The notes below the pieces were generated by a model, which had not been told where the DNA came from, did no database searches, and saw only the letters and a program-made list of their open reading frames with translations. From Lingula anatina (taxonomy: Eukaryota; Brachiopoda; Lingulata; Lingulida; Lingulidae), in the NCBI RefSeq assembly GCF_001039355.2, contig NW_019775957.1, positions 115,200-179,199 on the forward strand: 64,000 bases of DNA. The letters run 5' to 3'. This document shows positions 17,717 to 30,110 of the stretch, one piece after another (the stretch's first letter is position 1; every line of letters starts with the position of its first letter). The translations under genes were made by a program, and so were the position numbers.

Positions 17717-19599
17717 TACGGCAACCTTAGCTGGAGACACTTAACCAAGTCAGTTTGCTGAAATCACGTAATTGTCTTTTAAAATAACGACAAGATCGAA
17801 GCCTTCTTACATCTAAATCAACTGAAGAGACTTACATAAAGGCTTCTTAATACAGATGCGATTGAAAACCAGTTTCCTTTTCGCGACAAAAGTGGCTCAG
17901 GTGCATTATCATCAGGACACGTCAGATTACCTAATTGATAAAACATTTTGCCACATTAAATGGAATACGGGTTAACTCATCCATGAGACCGCTATCCTTC
18001 TTGTTTTATCCTGTCTGCCGTACAAGAGCGGAAAAAGCCTTTGCACTGTTGAAGTGCAGATAAGTAATGTTCACAGATAGACGTCAGCTGACGCTTGGCG
18101 TAAACCCGCGCATGCCTCGGATGTAATTAGAACAATGCGTCCACCAACTCAAGTTCATGACAAATTAAGATTCCATTCGTCTTGAATTTGTTCTTCTGAA
18201 GTGCAACTTAAAAATCTTCCGCCCTCTGGATGTGTTAAAAAAGACTTTATAAGTGGATTCTCTCCGTGGGAAGGTGAACAACTTTCGTTAATTGAAGTAT
18301 AGTATGGTGCTTGTAAGTGTATTGACCTGTCTGTTGCTTTTAACATTATGTCAATATGACAAGACACTGGTTCCCCTCAGAAAGCATCACGTCTGTCCTA
18401 TCATAATGCATTTATATCCGCGGCACCTAAGCCAATTAAGACATTTTCCAGGGTTTGCATAACCGTCTAAATGCCAACTGACACCCAGCTATGGATCCTA
18501 ATTGAATTAAATATTTCAATCAATTACTTTACTATCGAAATTTATTGGAAAGTGCTTGTAGCACATTTCTCTTTACATCCCAGCCGACGTGACTGCAGTA
18601 ATCTCGGCAATTGCCGTAATACAACTTTTTTATTATTCTTATTGCTAAGAAAAAATTATTCATGTTTTATCGACAATTGTTGTGTATTTCATGATCCTTT
18701 TTACTACAAGATTTTTATCTAAACTTAAGGAAAGGCTTCCGCATACTTCACTGATCTTTCCTTCAGTGAAAGAGCAAGGGTTGTCGAAAATGCTTCCCTA
18801 TCAGCATTGCATTGATTTTCAATACTTACCATCTGTATTTTTTCCTGAACAAGAACATAACTGGAGGGAGATCTGCCGAAAGAGATAATCGAAATTATGA
18901 CTAGGTCGCTCAAAACGCAGGTTCACGGTTGGACGTCAATTGCTTTATTTGTTTATTTTGAGAAGTCGGCACATGGTGTTCTTTTACATCAAACCTCTAT
19001 CGACCATTGCATGGCAGACTGTTGCGTATGGTATCAAGGTGCTTTATTGGTTTATCGGTCGCACACGATTTCTCACAGTAATAAGGAACACAGGATAGTA
19101 GTTAAGTGAACGGTTTACATGTATCATTGCAATTTTTGATTTTCTGCCGACCGTCCGACATTGTGAACTTAAAATAGCAGAAATTTTTATCAACATGACA
19201 GAGACTTTTCAAATAATATGGTGCTGTCGCTATTATCCAAGTAAAATTAAATCTTTCGGGTAGTGCAAAACCAGCATACAGAAGATAATCGGCGAGAACA
19301 ATTTAAAAAAAAACAGTAACAGGCACAAAATTAAAATTGAAAAAATATACTGCTGCACGTCTAGGCGCGGTCGACGCCCTCACGGCCTTCTTGCAAACGT
19401 TCACACCTTTAACTGGTCCAATGGAATTATGTAAAATCAATGACAGACAAAGAACCATTTGTAATCCTTTAGACCGTGCACCTCTTGTGACCTTTTTTAA
19501 AATACTTACACTCAAGAATGGTCTCAAGAATATTCAACATTGTTATCTTACGCCGCCTTTGCCGCCACAGAAAACAGGTACGGAAAACATATGATTATA

Positions 19600-19836
19600 A
19601 AACATTGGCCAAAAAGGTTGTCCCAACTCCAGTATCATGTTCTTTTATTTATAAATGATCACATCACAGGTGAAAATTGTTATAAATAGTGTTTGTATTT
19701 TTTGTACCACTGATCATGTTAGTTATGGTATCTGGAATGAAAATCACCATTCATAGCAATTAACTCCTGTGATGTGATCATTCATAAATAAAACCTCATG
19801 AAACTGGGGGTGGGACAACCTTTTTGACTAATGTTG
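19600..19836. mobile_element. MITE with long terminal inverted repeats and TA flanks
   Basis: A 237-bp element with arms of about 65 nt. The left arm has CAAAAAGGTTGTCCCA and later TGATCACATCACAGG; the right arm has both words reverse-complemented. TA dinucleotides flank both ends (19598-19599 and 19837-19838), which fits a Tc1/mariner-derived MITE. It has no coding capacity. Confidence 0.8.
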
Positions 19837-21401
19837 TATTACCTTGTTTCAAAAGAATATTTTCAATGCTTTGCTGTTTCTTTTCAACAGCAGAATTGGA
19901 TGTGGGATGTTATCCCCTTCAGCCAAGATATAGAGGTCAATTGATGAATATGCCCTTCATTGGGGAATTCATTCGGTATAAAGGTTATATGAATTGCTTT
20001 CATTTTTTCTCGATTTTTCTCGAAAATGTCGCCGAGTCCCTTAGAGTAGTATTGATACGCACCCGCCCCAAGGACTGGTCAATAAAGGCATAGTGGACGC
20101 ATAATTTCTAGATACTTTCACTAATTTCAACATCGCCTTTTTGCATTCGAGGAATACAATGTATCAGAACTCATTTTGCATATCGATTTTTAATTAATTT
20201 TGGTCCAGCCAAAATCCAGTTATTGTTTACCTGATAGGCCTGTTGCTATTAATAGTCATACCAACCAAATGAAAATATACTTGAATTGTATGGAAGTGAA
20301 CAAAAGAATTTTTGGAGTATGTTCCTATATTCTGCAACATCTGGTGAGCAGTCCTGTTTTGTTTTCTGATAGACTCAACAAAACCTGAAATTAAGCAGAT
20401 TCCCTAGGCAAATACCACTGATAAATGTTCATGAATTAAATAAAAGAAAAATAATGGTCAAGATCTATTTTTACGAACGTAAATATTTTCCACTGTGTGT
20501 TTTGACATCAATTAGGCAGGATGCTTTGTGTAGAATGTTTAAAAACATTATTCCACATTTAATGCAGCAGATGCGGGCTTTTCACCTAGAGACAGGACAA
20601 AAAAGCCGCTTTGTCATTGCCTGTATGTTACAAGTCAATTAAGAGGGGTTATGTGCCAAAAGTGAAATATTGATAACTATCCTTTCATAGGACGCGTGAT
20701 GAAATATACCTTCTATTCAGAACGTATGTGTATTTTGACGAACGTAAATATTTTTTACTGTGATTATGCATGAACATTAACAAAACAGAATGGTTTGGGT
20801 AGAATGCTTAAAGCAAACATAATTTCCACATGCAAGACAGCAGATGCAGGTTTTACTGTTAGAATAAGGTAGATAGCTGAAACATAACGTCCTGTCACTA
20901 CCGTCCATTTGTTCATAAATCTCAGCGCCCGAAATCATGAAATCTATCTAATCTAATTTATATTTCTCCATTCTAAGTACATTACATTGATTTACAACAT
21001 ATTTTCAATCTCAAATCATACAAAGTAATTTATTAAAATAACAAATTAAGAAACCAGTTAGTTTATGTGAAAGACAGAAAATGCCTAAGGAAAAGTTACC
21101 AAATGTTGTGTACGGTGTATTATATTAAGGAGCAAGGACATTGAGTCCAAAAACTCATATGTCGGGTAAGCAGAATTGTCTTTAAAAAGCAGTATGTAGG
21201 GGCCTACCCTCACAGACGCCTTAGCTCAGGTGACACATATGACTCTGCAGTATTGACCCACCTACGGTACAAGCCCCCGGCCATACTTTTCAAAAGCATT
21301 TCGGACAAAGAGTGAAAGAGGCAATATCATGAGCGGATAGAATAACCCACCCTCAACAAGCACTGTTGCCTGGGATACCAACTACCACATCTGTTGGACT
21401 G

Positions 21402-21509
21402 CCCAGCAAACAAGCCACGTTGGTACCACATGGTTAATTCGTCACTATGACGTTATAACGTGGTAGCAACGTGCTAGCCACGTGATCCGAACGTGACGTG
21501 TTTGCTGGG
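21402..21509. mobile_element. short MITE with CCCAGCAAACA ends
   Basis: A 108-bp element begins CCCAGCAAACAAGCCACGTT and ends with the reverse complement of CCCAGCAAACACGTCACGTT. Its interior is rich in ACGTGG/CCACGT words and is partly self-complementary. No target duplication could be defined with confidence. Confidence 0.75.
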
Positions 21510-22393
21510 TGAGCCCTGGGGCACATCCCGCGGAGACTGTCACCACGTCGATACCAACTCAAAATCAATTCACCCGAAGAATAAGGTCCAAAAGGTGTGA
21601 TCTCCATATCAATGAAAGATCTAGAATTAGAATTTTTTTCATTATCTTAAAAGACCAGTGGTATTGAAACTTCATACAGATATGCTTTGCATAAAACCAA
21701 TCCTTTTAATTTAGAACGTTTTCTATTGTACATTAAAAAAAACACTGATTGGTTGTTAACAATATCGTAAGATCGACAAGAACACTCTGTGTACTAAAGA
21801 CGAATCCAATTTACAGATAAATTGCTTCACATGATTTCATAAACCAAGGTAATACAGAAAGGCACCAGCTGGTTAAGACGGTGAGATCCAATTACAAACC
21901 CAGTATTGGAGATTCGTAAATTGACATATTGTAACTCATTGTGATATATGTCAATTTTATCTTCCATAAGACATGTTTGGTATAAACTGAGCTGCTGGTA
22001 TGGTGATAATCAGAAATACCAAATCTGTCTGAATATCAAACACCCCAAAACTCTTTAATTGATTTACTGCAGTGAAAACAACAGTGAGACACCGTATTGG
22101 TCTTTTGTGAAATTCTACTAATAACTGCAGATATATATTGTTTACAAAGCTTTGACTTCCTGGTGTGAAATATCAACACTAAAATGTGCTGTCTGTAACG
22201 ATTGCAGTTGTTGTTCATTCACTCAGACTTGTGAGTGAATAGGTGATCACGTACCCACAAATGCATTACTATGGCAATTCACGTTAGGCCACACTTTTTT
22301 AATTTTATGGATGACATCCTGCGCGCGCACGGATTTTCGCCCGTTCTCCAAAAAAAAAAAAAAAAAAAAAAAAAAAACCCCCCCCCCCCCAAA

Positions 22394-23158
22394 NNNNNNN
22401 NNNNNNNNNNNNNNNNNNNNNNNNNNNNNNNNNNNNNNNNNNNNNNNNNNNNNNNNNNNNNNNNNNNNNNNNNNNNNNNNNNNNNNNNNNNNNNNNNNNN
22501 NNNNNNNNNNNNNNNNNNNNNNNNNNNNNNNNNNNNNNNNNNNNNNNNNNNNNNNNNNNNNNNNNNNNNNNNNNNNNNNNNNNNNNNNNNNNNNNNNNNN
22601 NNNNNNNNNNNNNNNNNNNNNNNNNNNNNNNNNNNNNNNNNNNNNNNNNNNNNNNNNNNNNNNNNNNNNNNNNNNNNNNNNNNNNNNNNNNNNNNNNNNN
22701 NNNNNNNNNNNNNNNNNNNNNNNNNNNNNNNNNNNNNNNNNNNNNNNNNNNNNNNNNNNNNNNNNNNNNNNNNNNNNNNNNNNNNNNNNNNNNNNNNNNN
22801 NNNNNNNNNNNNNNNNNNNNNNNNNNNNNNNNNNNNNNNNNNNNNNNNNNNNNNNNNNNNNNNNNNNNNNNNNNNNNNNNNNNNNNNNNNNNNNNNNNNN
22901 NNNNNNNNNNNNNNNNNNNNNNNNNNNNNNNNNNNNNNNNNNNNNNNNNNNNNNNNNNNNNNNNNNNNNNNNNNNNNNNNNNNNNNNNNNNNNNNNNNNN
23001 NNNNNNNNNNNNNNNNNNNNNNNNNNNNNNNNNNNNNNNNNNNNNNNNNNNNNNNNNNNNNNNNNNNNNNNNNNNNNNNNNNNNNNNNNNNNNNNNNNNN
23101 NNNNNNNNNNNNNNNNNNNNNNNNNNNNNNNNNNNNNNNNNNNNNNNNNNNNNNNNNN
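22394..23158. other. assembly gap (765 N)
   Basis: A run of N flanked by homopolymers: poly-A then poly-C on the left and A-rich sequence on the right. Open frames that appear to cross it are artefacts of the unknown bases. Confidence 0.99.
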
Positions 23159-23329
23159 AAGAAAAAAAGAACAGCAGCTTTTTTTGCCCCGACCGGTTTC
23201 TTTCTTTCTTCAGGGGGTTTTGTTTATTTGTTACTAGGTGATGTCATAAAGGCTAAAATGTGACGTCTGTAACAATGGGTGTTTAATTGTTACTTTTACC
23301 AATGCTTAAATATCTATTCAATGAAGGTT

Positions 23330-23334
<5 letters not shown>

Positions 23335-23368
<34 letters not shown>
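23335..23368. repeat. (TG)n microsatellite
   Basis: About 16 uninterrupted TG units in an otherwise noncoding region. Confidence 0.9.
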
Positions 23369-23370
<2 letters not shown>

Positions 23371-23562
23371 TTCTTACCTCTGTTATATTTGTCACATTTG
23401 CATTGTTTGTTTCTCCTTGACTTTACCAATCCTCCAGCTTCACATATTTAACAATATAAACAGTATTTATTTGATAATATCAATAATAATGAAAGAAACA
23501 GGGCGATATGCCTACCACAATTTCCGTGTACCAACCATTTTGGGCAAGAGTGTATTACCAGA

Positions 23563-23601
23563 AGAGAGAGAGAATGAGAGAAGAGAGAGAGAGAGACGGC
23601 T

Positions 23602-23629
<28 letters not shown>
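23563..23629. repeat. (AG)n microsatellite, interrupted
   Basis: An AG-rich tract with a few interruptions. It produces long but meaningless Arg-Glu and Ser-Leu reading frames on the two strands. Confidence 0.9.
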
Positions 23630-23633
<4 letters not shown>

Positions 23634-24096
23634 CTAAACATATTCTTAACAGAGCATAAAGAATTGAATAAATCGACGCAAAACTGGTCAATATCAAAGT
23701 GCTCAATTGTGAAAAACATCAAAATATATTTAGTCTTATACACAAACTTCTACAGAACTAACAAATAACACTTTAGTAACTTTCAAAACAGCAACAGAAC
23801 TTTCAAATATTAAAGTAATTCCAAAATACCAAACAAACCAAGGGTTTTTTTTCATAAATTCTGGGTTCTTTCAAGTGTAGCTAAATATAGAGGATTTAAT
23901 AATATCGTATTATTAAACATTATCTTTGTAATCCATTTAGTCCGTTCAGGATAGGCTTAAGCTTATGTTTAGAATTATGGTAAATTTATTACCTTTTGAT
24001 GAGATTGTCGCATTAATATTATATTTGCGTTTGCCTGGGAAAGGTACGATATTGCCAAGACTATTATCTTAACTTGACAAACGCGTTTTATTGCAG

Positions 24097-24172
24097 AAAT
24101 ATTCAAAAAATGACAATTTATTACATGTTCGGATCTAGCCGTTACCGCATGGGCCTTATCTTGACAGCAAAG
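24097..24172 (+). other. possible first exon of the cysteine-rich secreted protein gene
   Basis: A 76-nt segment preceded by TTTTATTGCAG and followed by AAG-GTGAGC. Its ATG at 24110 is in phase with the exon that starts at 24539, so it would add 23 residues before the signal-peptide-like segment. It could instead be 5' UTR, with translation starting at 24545 or 24551. A TTGCAG acceptor means a further exon would be needed upstream. Confidence 0.4.
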
Positions 24173-24544
24173 GTGAGCGCGCGTCTCATCATCATGTTAC
24201 TTATGGTTATCTGGACGTGCTTCTCCAACTGTGTAATTGGCAAGTGGAATATATATTGTGATAATTTGTTCTGTTATCAATATTTTCATTTGTTTTTAAA
24301 AGGACGTGTTGCGTGATAGAAATGAATATGTACGTCCAAAAAGGATATTTCAATTCAACACCTGTAAATTTAAAAGCATTTAAATTTTATCTATTTCGAT
24401 CTCTCTTTTCTTAAATAAAGAGTACACGCGTTATTTCTGTTATAAATGGTTCTCGTCATCTCTTGGTAGTGCATAACTCGCGGTTGTAAGCGAACTAGAA
24501 ACGGTCCTTTGCTTTTTGCCATTAATTCGTTTATCCAGGATAGA

Positions 24545-24991
24545 ATGAAGATGAAATCCAACCTGTCGATCTACATGTACGTCCTTGCGATATTATACCA
24601 AGCATCAGGCCAACAACTCGTCGCCCCATGGGGTAGCGGTGGGTTATTAACTGAAACGCCTAACCGGTCTCTTGGTCCACAAACACGAGGGTTTGGTTTG
24701 GGGTTCTTCGATGGTTGCAACAGTTGCGGTTGTACCGCCGGTACCCTCGCCTGTACGTTGGCGTTCTGCAACCAGTGCAGTATCGGTCAGTCAAGCGTCC
24801 CTGTTGGGAGTATTTTCATCGCAGAAGGAAGATTATGCGTGTGCAGATCTGGCGGAGTCATAAGATGCCTAGAGCAACCCCTCAGCTGTGTTTCCGGCAC
24901 AACTTGGCTAAGCGTCTTCCAAGGCAGAATATGCAGATGCTTTGGCAACTTTGCTTTTTGCAGGCCCATTGCAGAATATTGCAGCAGGTAA
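24545..24991 (+). CDS. small secreted cysteine-rich protein (pacifastin-like cysteine spacing), function unknown
   Basis: The open frame of 148 codons starts in an exon that opens at 24539 after TTTATCCAG. The ATGs at 24545 and 24551 are followed by a signal peptide (about 20 residues, hydrophobic core IYMYVLAILY, ending near SGQQ). After a Gly/Pro-rich stretch come three cysteine clusters: CNSCGCTAGTLACTLAFC, then CVC with Cys further on, then CRCFGNFAFC. The first cluster matches the C-terminal half of pacifastin-type protease inhibitor repeats (C-N-x-C-x-C and C-T-x3-C), but the leading cysteine of that repeat is missing. VWC-like folds have similar spacing. The last codons read into AG-GTAAGA at 24986-24991. 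If spliced there to an acceptor at 25503, the protein would end Ser-Phe-stop (25510) instead of Arg-stop. I do not recognise the family with confidence. Confidence 0.7.
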   Translation: MKMKSNLSIYMYVLAILYQASGQQLVAPWGSGGLLTETPNRSLGPQTRGFGLGFFDGCNSCGCTAGTLACTLAFCNQCSIGQSSVPVGSIFIAEGRLCVCRSGGVIRCLEQPLSCVSGTTWLSVFQGRICRCFGNFAFCRPIAEYCSR

Positions 24992-27900
24992 GATCTTATA
25001 TACTTTTGAAGCAAACTAAACTTCAGATTGAGGCAGAAGATTATATCATTCATTTATTTGTCCCCTGAACTACTTACAAGAAGTAAAAAGATGGAAACTA
25101 TAGGTTAAAAATATTTATTAAGAAAAACTAAAGAAGATACTTTAATATGGACCTATGTACTGTACAACAAGAATTACACCATAAAAGTCAATAGAGAAAG
25201 CGAAACCCAAAATTGTTTTTAAAAGTATGACACAAATTCAACATTCATTTGGAAAGTAAGTTAACACGGGCATATAGGTTTTACATATTCACGGATCTGT
25301 AAAAAAATGTTTAAATGCAGCTTAATGACCAATTAGTTTATTCGTTTATTGCGTATTTTTGCGATATGCAACTTTACCATGAGTATCGTAGAACAAAATC
25401 TGATCGTGCTTTATTTAATCATGATATATAGCAAATTTTTCCATCAAAAACATTGTAGCATTGCGGTATCCGCTCAAACAATTCATCATTTGGATTATTT
25501 CAGCTTCTAAGACCTTTTTTGCGGAATACAGATGTCAGCTGCTAATTGTCGCCATTGATGGGAAATGGCCTGAAAATCAAACGCTAATTTATCAACTTGT
25601 AGACTGTTGCAAACTGTGTCCAATGACGATGTTTTGATATCAAAATTTTATAGTTTTGATATCAACACTGCTTCACATATAAATTGCATTTTAAAGATCA
25701 CTGACTCATTCATCAATCTTTGTCACCTGTATCAAAATATAGTCTGATTTTCAATCTAACATTTTGACATAACGTTATACGTCGAAATACCGTTATTCAA
25801 TAATATCAATAATAAAAGTTTTAAATGCGATCAATAAAAAATTCAGAATCTTGTGCATTGTTGGGTATTTATCATGTTCTCTTGATGCATGTTTAACATT
25901 TAATAACGTGAAAACACACCACTGGTGTGCCCTCTACCAGGGTGGCAGATATTATAGGCACATGTTCCACATTTCCAGAGAACCAAATCACCATCTATTT
26001 ATCTAAAGACGTATCTTTTAATATCTAGTGAAAAATCAATCTGTAGCCCTGGTAGAAGGTACATGTACCACTGGTATTTTCCTGCTATTTTTCAACTTCA
26101 TGTATCAAAATGCATCGCTGATTTTCGCATTACTTTAGTACTTGAGAGTTTATAGTTGCTTCCCGTATCTTCACGCCAGTTGTCGATCTTTAGGCGAGGG
26201 AAAGCTGCAGTATGATTTTATTTTTCGAATTTCATGATAAATTATTCTCTGCTGTGTAAAGGTCTAACTCTCACCGTGTGCTTTTACCGGTACATGTAGG
26301 TCAACTGCGTAATACACTGCTTTTCAAATAAACCACATCATGTAAATAAATCAGCTGTAGTGATCGTATGAATCCGTAGAGTGAATATACAAACTGTTTA
26401 ATGCACTCTATTCAGCAGTGTAACGCTAAACTGTGGCCTGCAGGTGAACCTTATGCAAGCTTCGGTCAAAACACGCTTACACAAAACTGCGCCCATGCGG
26501 TGAATACACCTAAGTGGACCTTATAGTTTATAGGCTGGGTCACTGGAAAACAAAGGAACATATTCGCCGAAACAGTGAGTATAGACTATGTGTCCATCGA
26601 TTTACTGATTTTTGATATTCATATACCAGCCAGGTCTAGGTGATTCAGGTGATTGTACAGCAGAGTCCTCTTGAATATCTTTCTTATCATGGTGGGTACA
26701 GGTACCGTATCTTTACTTGTTTTGAGACGCTGCCTAGAATAGACCTATAACCTACAAACGAATACCATGTCTTGTAAAACTCTTTATTTACTAAAAGTAT
26801 TTAAATCCTTTTTGTATCTAATTGTGGTTCTCAAGTGCAACGTATGTTAGAATCTGTAGTAGGTGGTTTCATGTTTCTTAACACTGTTTACTAGACAGCC
26901 TCATTCTGACTAAGTCTAACTGCGGTACATCCACTGGAGCGAACAAGCACATGATGTTTTGAGTCACGCGATTTATCACGCTAAAAGTATCAGCTGCGGT
27001 CCACTTATTGTTCAAAACACAAAACCCAAGTTTTGGTCGATCGTTGGTCTGCTAGAGATAGAAGCTAGAAGCTGCGCAGCAGTGTCCCTTGTAACAAAGC
27101 GGACTATCACCTCAGGTACAGGCGCCACCATATCAACAAACAGCGAGGAGCCAGGTATAGCATGATAAGATTCGTAAATTTGTTCTTTATATGCGTGGCA
27201 TTATTTATATGAAAAGTGAATCGAGTTGTGAACTTACATCTTACTGTCCTCAGTTGAAATGCGAATGATCTAAGGTATACATGTATAGGGATTTTGTCCT
27301 GAGATAAATGTAAGGCCTAAGCCGAGGCTTTTCCATACGTTCCGTTATAGGCCTACTTATGCGGGTTATATAAATATGAGTAAAAGTGTAATATATATTT
27401 ACATATGGATATCATACTTGCACATATGCTCTTTGGACATTCAAGATTTCATCCGTCGTGCGGACCATATTTACGAACCGATAGCTTGCCTCGCGCGTGC
27501 ATCTCTATTCTTAAACGTATATTTTAATTTAGGTATATTATATATTTATATTACAATATATATTTTTATATAGGTAGGATTGCGGTTACGTTTTTAATAA
27601 GACTCTTTCGGTCAGACAGGAATCAAGTTCAGTATGCATAGTTCTGAATTAAAGTTTGGTGAGAATATTCTTATTATTCTACACACCTCGTAAGCTTTCT
27701 CTAGCTGAGTGATCACGATAAATCATTTGTTGCTCATTGTTTAGCATTGCCCATGTTATGTAAGTCACCCGGGGCAAATCATTTAAAGCATCGTGTAATG
27801 TAGGGCTAAGGAGTGGGGTTGGGGGCAGTTTGGAATTATCTTGAAAGAAAGTTGCGTCCAGAAAGGTAAAGTATATGGCAAGTGTGTTTTGCTTTGGAAA

Positions 27901-28424
27901 AAGATTTCCTTTTGTTTACAAATGAACCTTTTTTCGTTTGCAATTCAGCGTTTGTTTGTTTGTTAATGATCTCCTTTTGAATATTCATAGTATTTTCTCT
28001 GTTATTGGTTTTCTCGTGACCAATTTCTGACAGCATTTTCCGCGCGAGTTTCCAAGAAAAGTACCGCAAGTAGTTATGAAAAGAAAATTGCTTGAAGAGA
28101 AGTTTTTATGTTCAAAGCCGAACCTTTTTTGAAATGCAAAGTTTGAGATGCTGATAAAAAATATCAAAAGCCAAAAGTGAAGAATTGAAGAAAAGTCAAT
28201 TTTCTCTATGAAAAGCCCGTTTATATGTTTAAATCATCTTTAGAATGTGTACCAGACCTTCCCAAGTTTAACACCCCTCCCCCAGAGGTCTTATGTACAC
28301 TTTGTTTATTGTATTTAAAGACATGTTTGTCGTGATTTTATTACGTAAGAAAGATAAGCGTTTTCCCTTATGATAAACTTTTTTCATATTATTTTACCAT
28401 ATAAATATTGTATTTTGTTTTCAG
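24992..28424. other. noncoding stretch between the cysteine-rich gene and the GM2-activator-like gene
   Basis: It holds a possible second exon of the cysteine-rich gene at 25504 and a family C inverted-repeat element at 25916-26077. An open stretch near 26959-27157 ends in GAGCCAG-GTATAG. That could be a 5' UTR exon of the next gene, but no acceptor or protein similarity supports it. Otherwise nothing is recognised. Confidence 0.45.
25916..26077. mobile_element. MITE-like inverted-repeat element, family C copy 2
   Basis: Ends are inverted: CCACTGGTGTGCCCTCTACC on the left, and GGTAGAAGGTACATGTACCA followed by CTGG on the right. The CCCTCTACCAGGG core is shared with the element at 6724-6848. 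It is about 160 bp with no ORF. Confidence 0.6.
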
Positions 28425-28442
28425 TACACCTCTCCAACCAAA

Positions 28443-29956
28443 ATGGATTTTAAAACTCTGCCGATCGTTCTATCATTTCTGCTGCTGTTTTCTTTGTGTG
28501 TGGCTGGATGGCCAAGTTTGAAGTTTGGAAACGATATCATAGAAAGCTTAGAGAAAGAAGTAAAGGTCTGTATTATCCATTTGTTATTGTTTAATTACTT
28601 GGTTTATATAACACTGAAACGTGTCTCGAAGCGAACTCGAGTTCCTCAGTTTCTCTACGCCTCGAGTTAATTTCTCTTTCAAAAGTCTATAACATTTTCA
28701 AAGTTCTGTAACAGAACCAGATGAGATGATAAAAAGTGTTCAAGTTAAAGTTCGCAAACATAAAACATTGCAAAATTGATACAATATAAAATCTAAGGCT
28801 TTTATTTAATAGCGAATTCAATTTTATTTAGGTTGTAAAAAGTAGCGTTAAATTTGCGAAGCTAAAGCTGTGGACTAACTGTGGCCAGGCTAGTGATCCT
28901 ATTGTCGTAAAGAACTTGACACTTTCGCCACAGCCCGTACGAGTACCTGGGAACATAACAGTCAGCGGAGCAGGTATGACCGCCACTATTGGTTGTATTT
29001 ATAATTGTACTCATCAACATATATCAGTGTTTTAGAGTGTGGGGGGATTTGCTTTTCTTGTAATTTTTTTCATGTTAGCACTGAAACATTGGTGCCAATT
29101 ATGTTTGTTCAAGTTGGGGGAAGCTCTGCATTTGAGAGTAATAACGGTCTTTCAAAACACTAGCTTTGGTAGATTTTCATAAAGAGAAGCAATGCGTAAG
29201 AAAATGCCCTGCACTAGAAATGTAGTCATTTTGAATTTGATAAAATAGGACTCGATCTTGCGGACAAATATAGTGACATTTGTTATTTTCTCATATTGTC
29301 TTTTATGTTTCAGTTATTTTTAAGGAAAATCTGGTCTCACCTATCTCAGTTAAGGTGACCATGGAAGCCAAAGAGTTCTTCTGGATCACTCTTCCATGTG
29401 AAGACAACGTAGGCAGCTGTTCATATGCCAATGTATGCGCTATGATGCCACCCTCCCAACAGTGTCCGCCTCAGCTTGTTAAGATCGGGTTACAGTGCAA
29501 GTGCCCGGTGAAAGCAGTAAGTTTCATGCGTTCGAATATTGTTTTGTGTCAAGTCCTTTTAATTTAAATGGGTATTTTTATTTTACAAACTATTTCTATG
29601 TGTACAGTGCTTGATCTGAGACTGCATTTCATATGTATAATCGTCAAACATGATTTGATAAACGTCAGTGGTAATTTAGATTTACTTTTGGACTCATTAT
29701 ACATTGCATAATGGGTCCAAGATTTACTTAAACACCATAGCAAACGCCTGTGCAAGTTTGAGTTAATTATCAAAATCTATTTGGAAATAATTAATTTATA
29801 TATTTCTTCCAGGGCACATACGTTGTACCCCCTCTTAGCGTCGCCCTACCAAAACCGCCCATAAGCGTCCCGGCAACTACACTCAAAGTTAAAGCAGAAT
29901 TCAGTCACAAGGAACAGGCACTAGGATGCTACCAACTGGAATTTGCTGTGAACTAA
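28443..29956 (+). CDS. GM2A: GM2 ganglioside activator-like protein (ML-type lipid carrier)
   Basis: Exons 28443-28565, 28832-28973, 29314-29516 and 29813-29956 join in frame to 203 residues; human GM2A has 193. The first exon gives a signal peptide (LPIVLSFLLLFSLCVAG), so the protein enters the secretory route. Family features are WTNCGQASDPIVVKNLTLSP, VPGNITVSG, LPCEDNVGSCSYANVC and the CKCP segment near the end of exon 3. Eight cysteines follow the signal peptide, the number needed for the four disulfides of GM2A. In vertebrates GM2A lifts ganglioside GM2 out of the lysosomal membrane for beta-hexosaminidase A; invertebrate relatives may carry other lipids. The coding start lies in an exon opening at 28425 after TTGTTTTCAG, so there is at least one untranslated 5' exon not located here. 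A poly(A) signal follows at 30105. Confidence 0.93.
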
Positions 29957-30104
29957 CAGAAGCGCGCTCTTTTGGTGTTAACGATCGGCTGTTCAAACTT
30001 TTCTACATTGCCTTAAATGACGCACTAATGTGACTGTACAGAAGCAAACAAATCTCAAAAGCCAACATAGATATACTTTCTACATATATGCTTTTTAATA
30101 TGAA

Positions 30105-30110
30105 AATAAA
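30105..30110 (+). terminator. poly(A) signal of the GM2-activator-like gene
   Basis: AATAAA about 150 nt after the stop codon at 29956, a normal 3' UTR length. Confidence 0.6.

Larger units (their letters stand above)
17717..24096. other. gene-poor region upstream of the nicotinic receptor
   Basis: It should contain the receptor promoter at its left end, but no TATA or other defined element could be assigned. Two inverted-repeat elements (19600-19836, 21402-21509), the assembly gap (22394-23158) and two microsatellites account for the recognisable structure. Open frames of 60-90 codons are scattered and show no motif, no convincing splice context and no consistent strand. Confidence 0.5.

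Noticed and set aside
22271-23263. Open frames of about 300 codons spanning the N gap
   Set aside because: They consist almost wholly of unknown bases plus Lys/Pro homopolymer translation.
23279-23743. Arg-Glu and Ser-Leu rich frames on both strands
   Set aside because: They are translations of the TG and AG microsatellites.
26959-27165. Open frame ending in a GTATAG donor
   Set aside because: It might be an untranslated exon of the GM2-activator-like gene, but no acceptor or protein similarity supports it.
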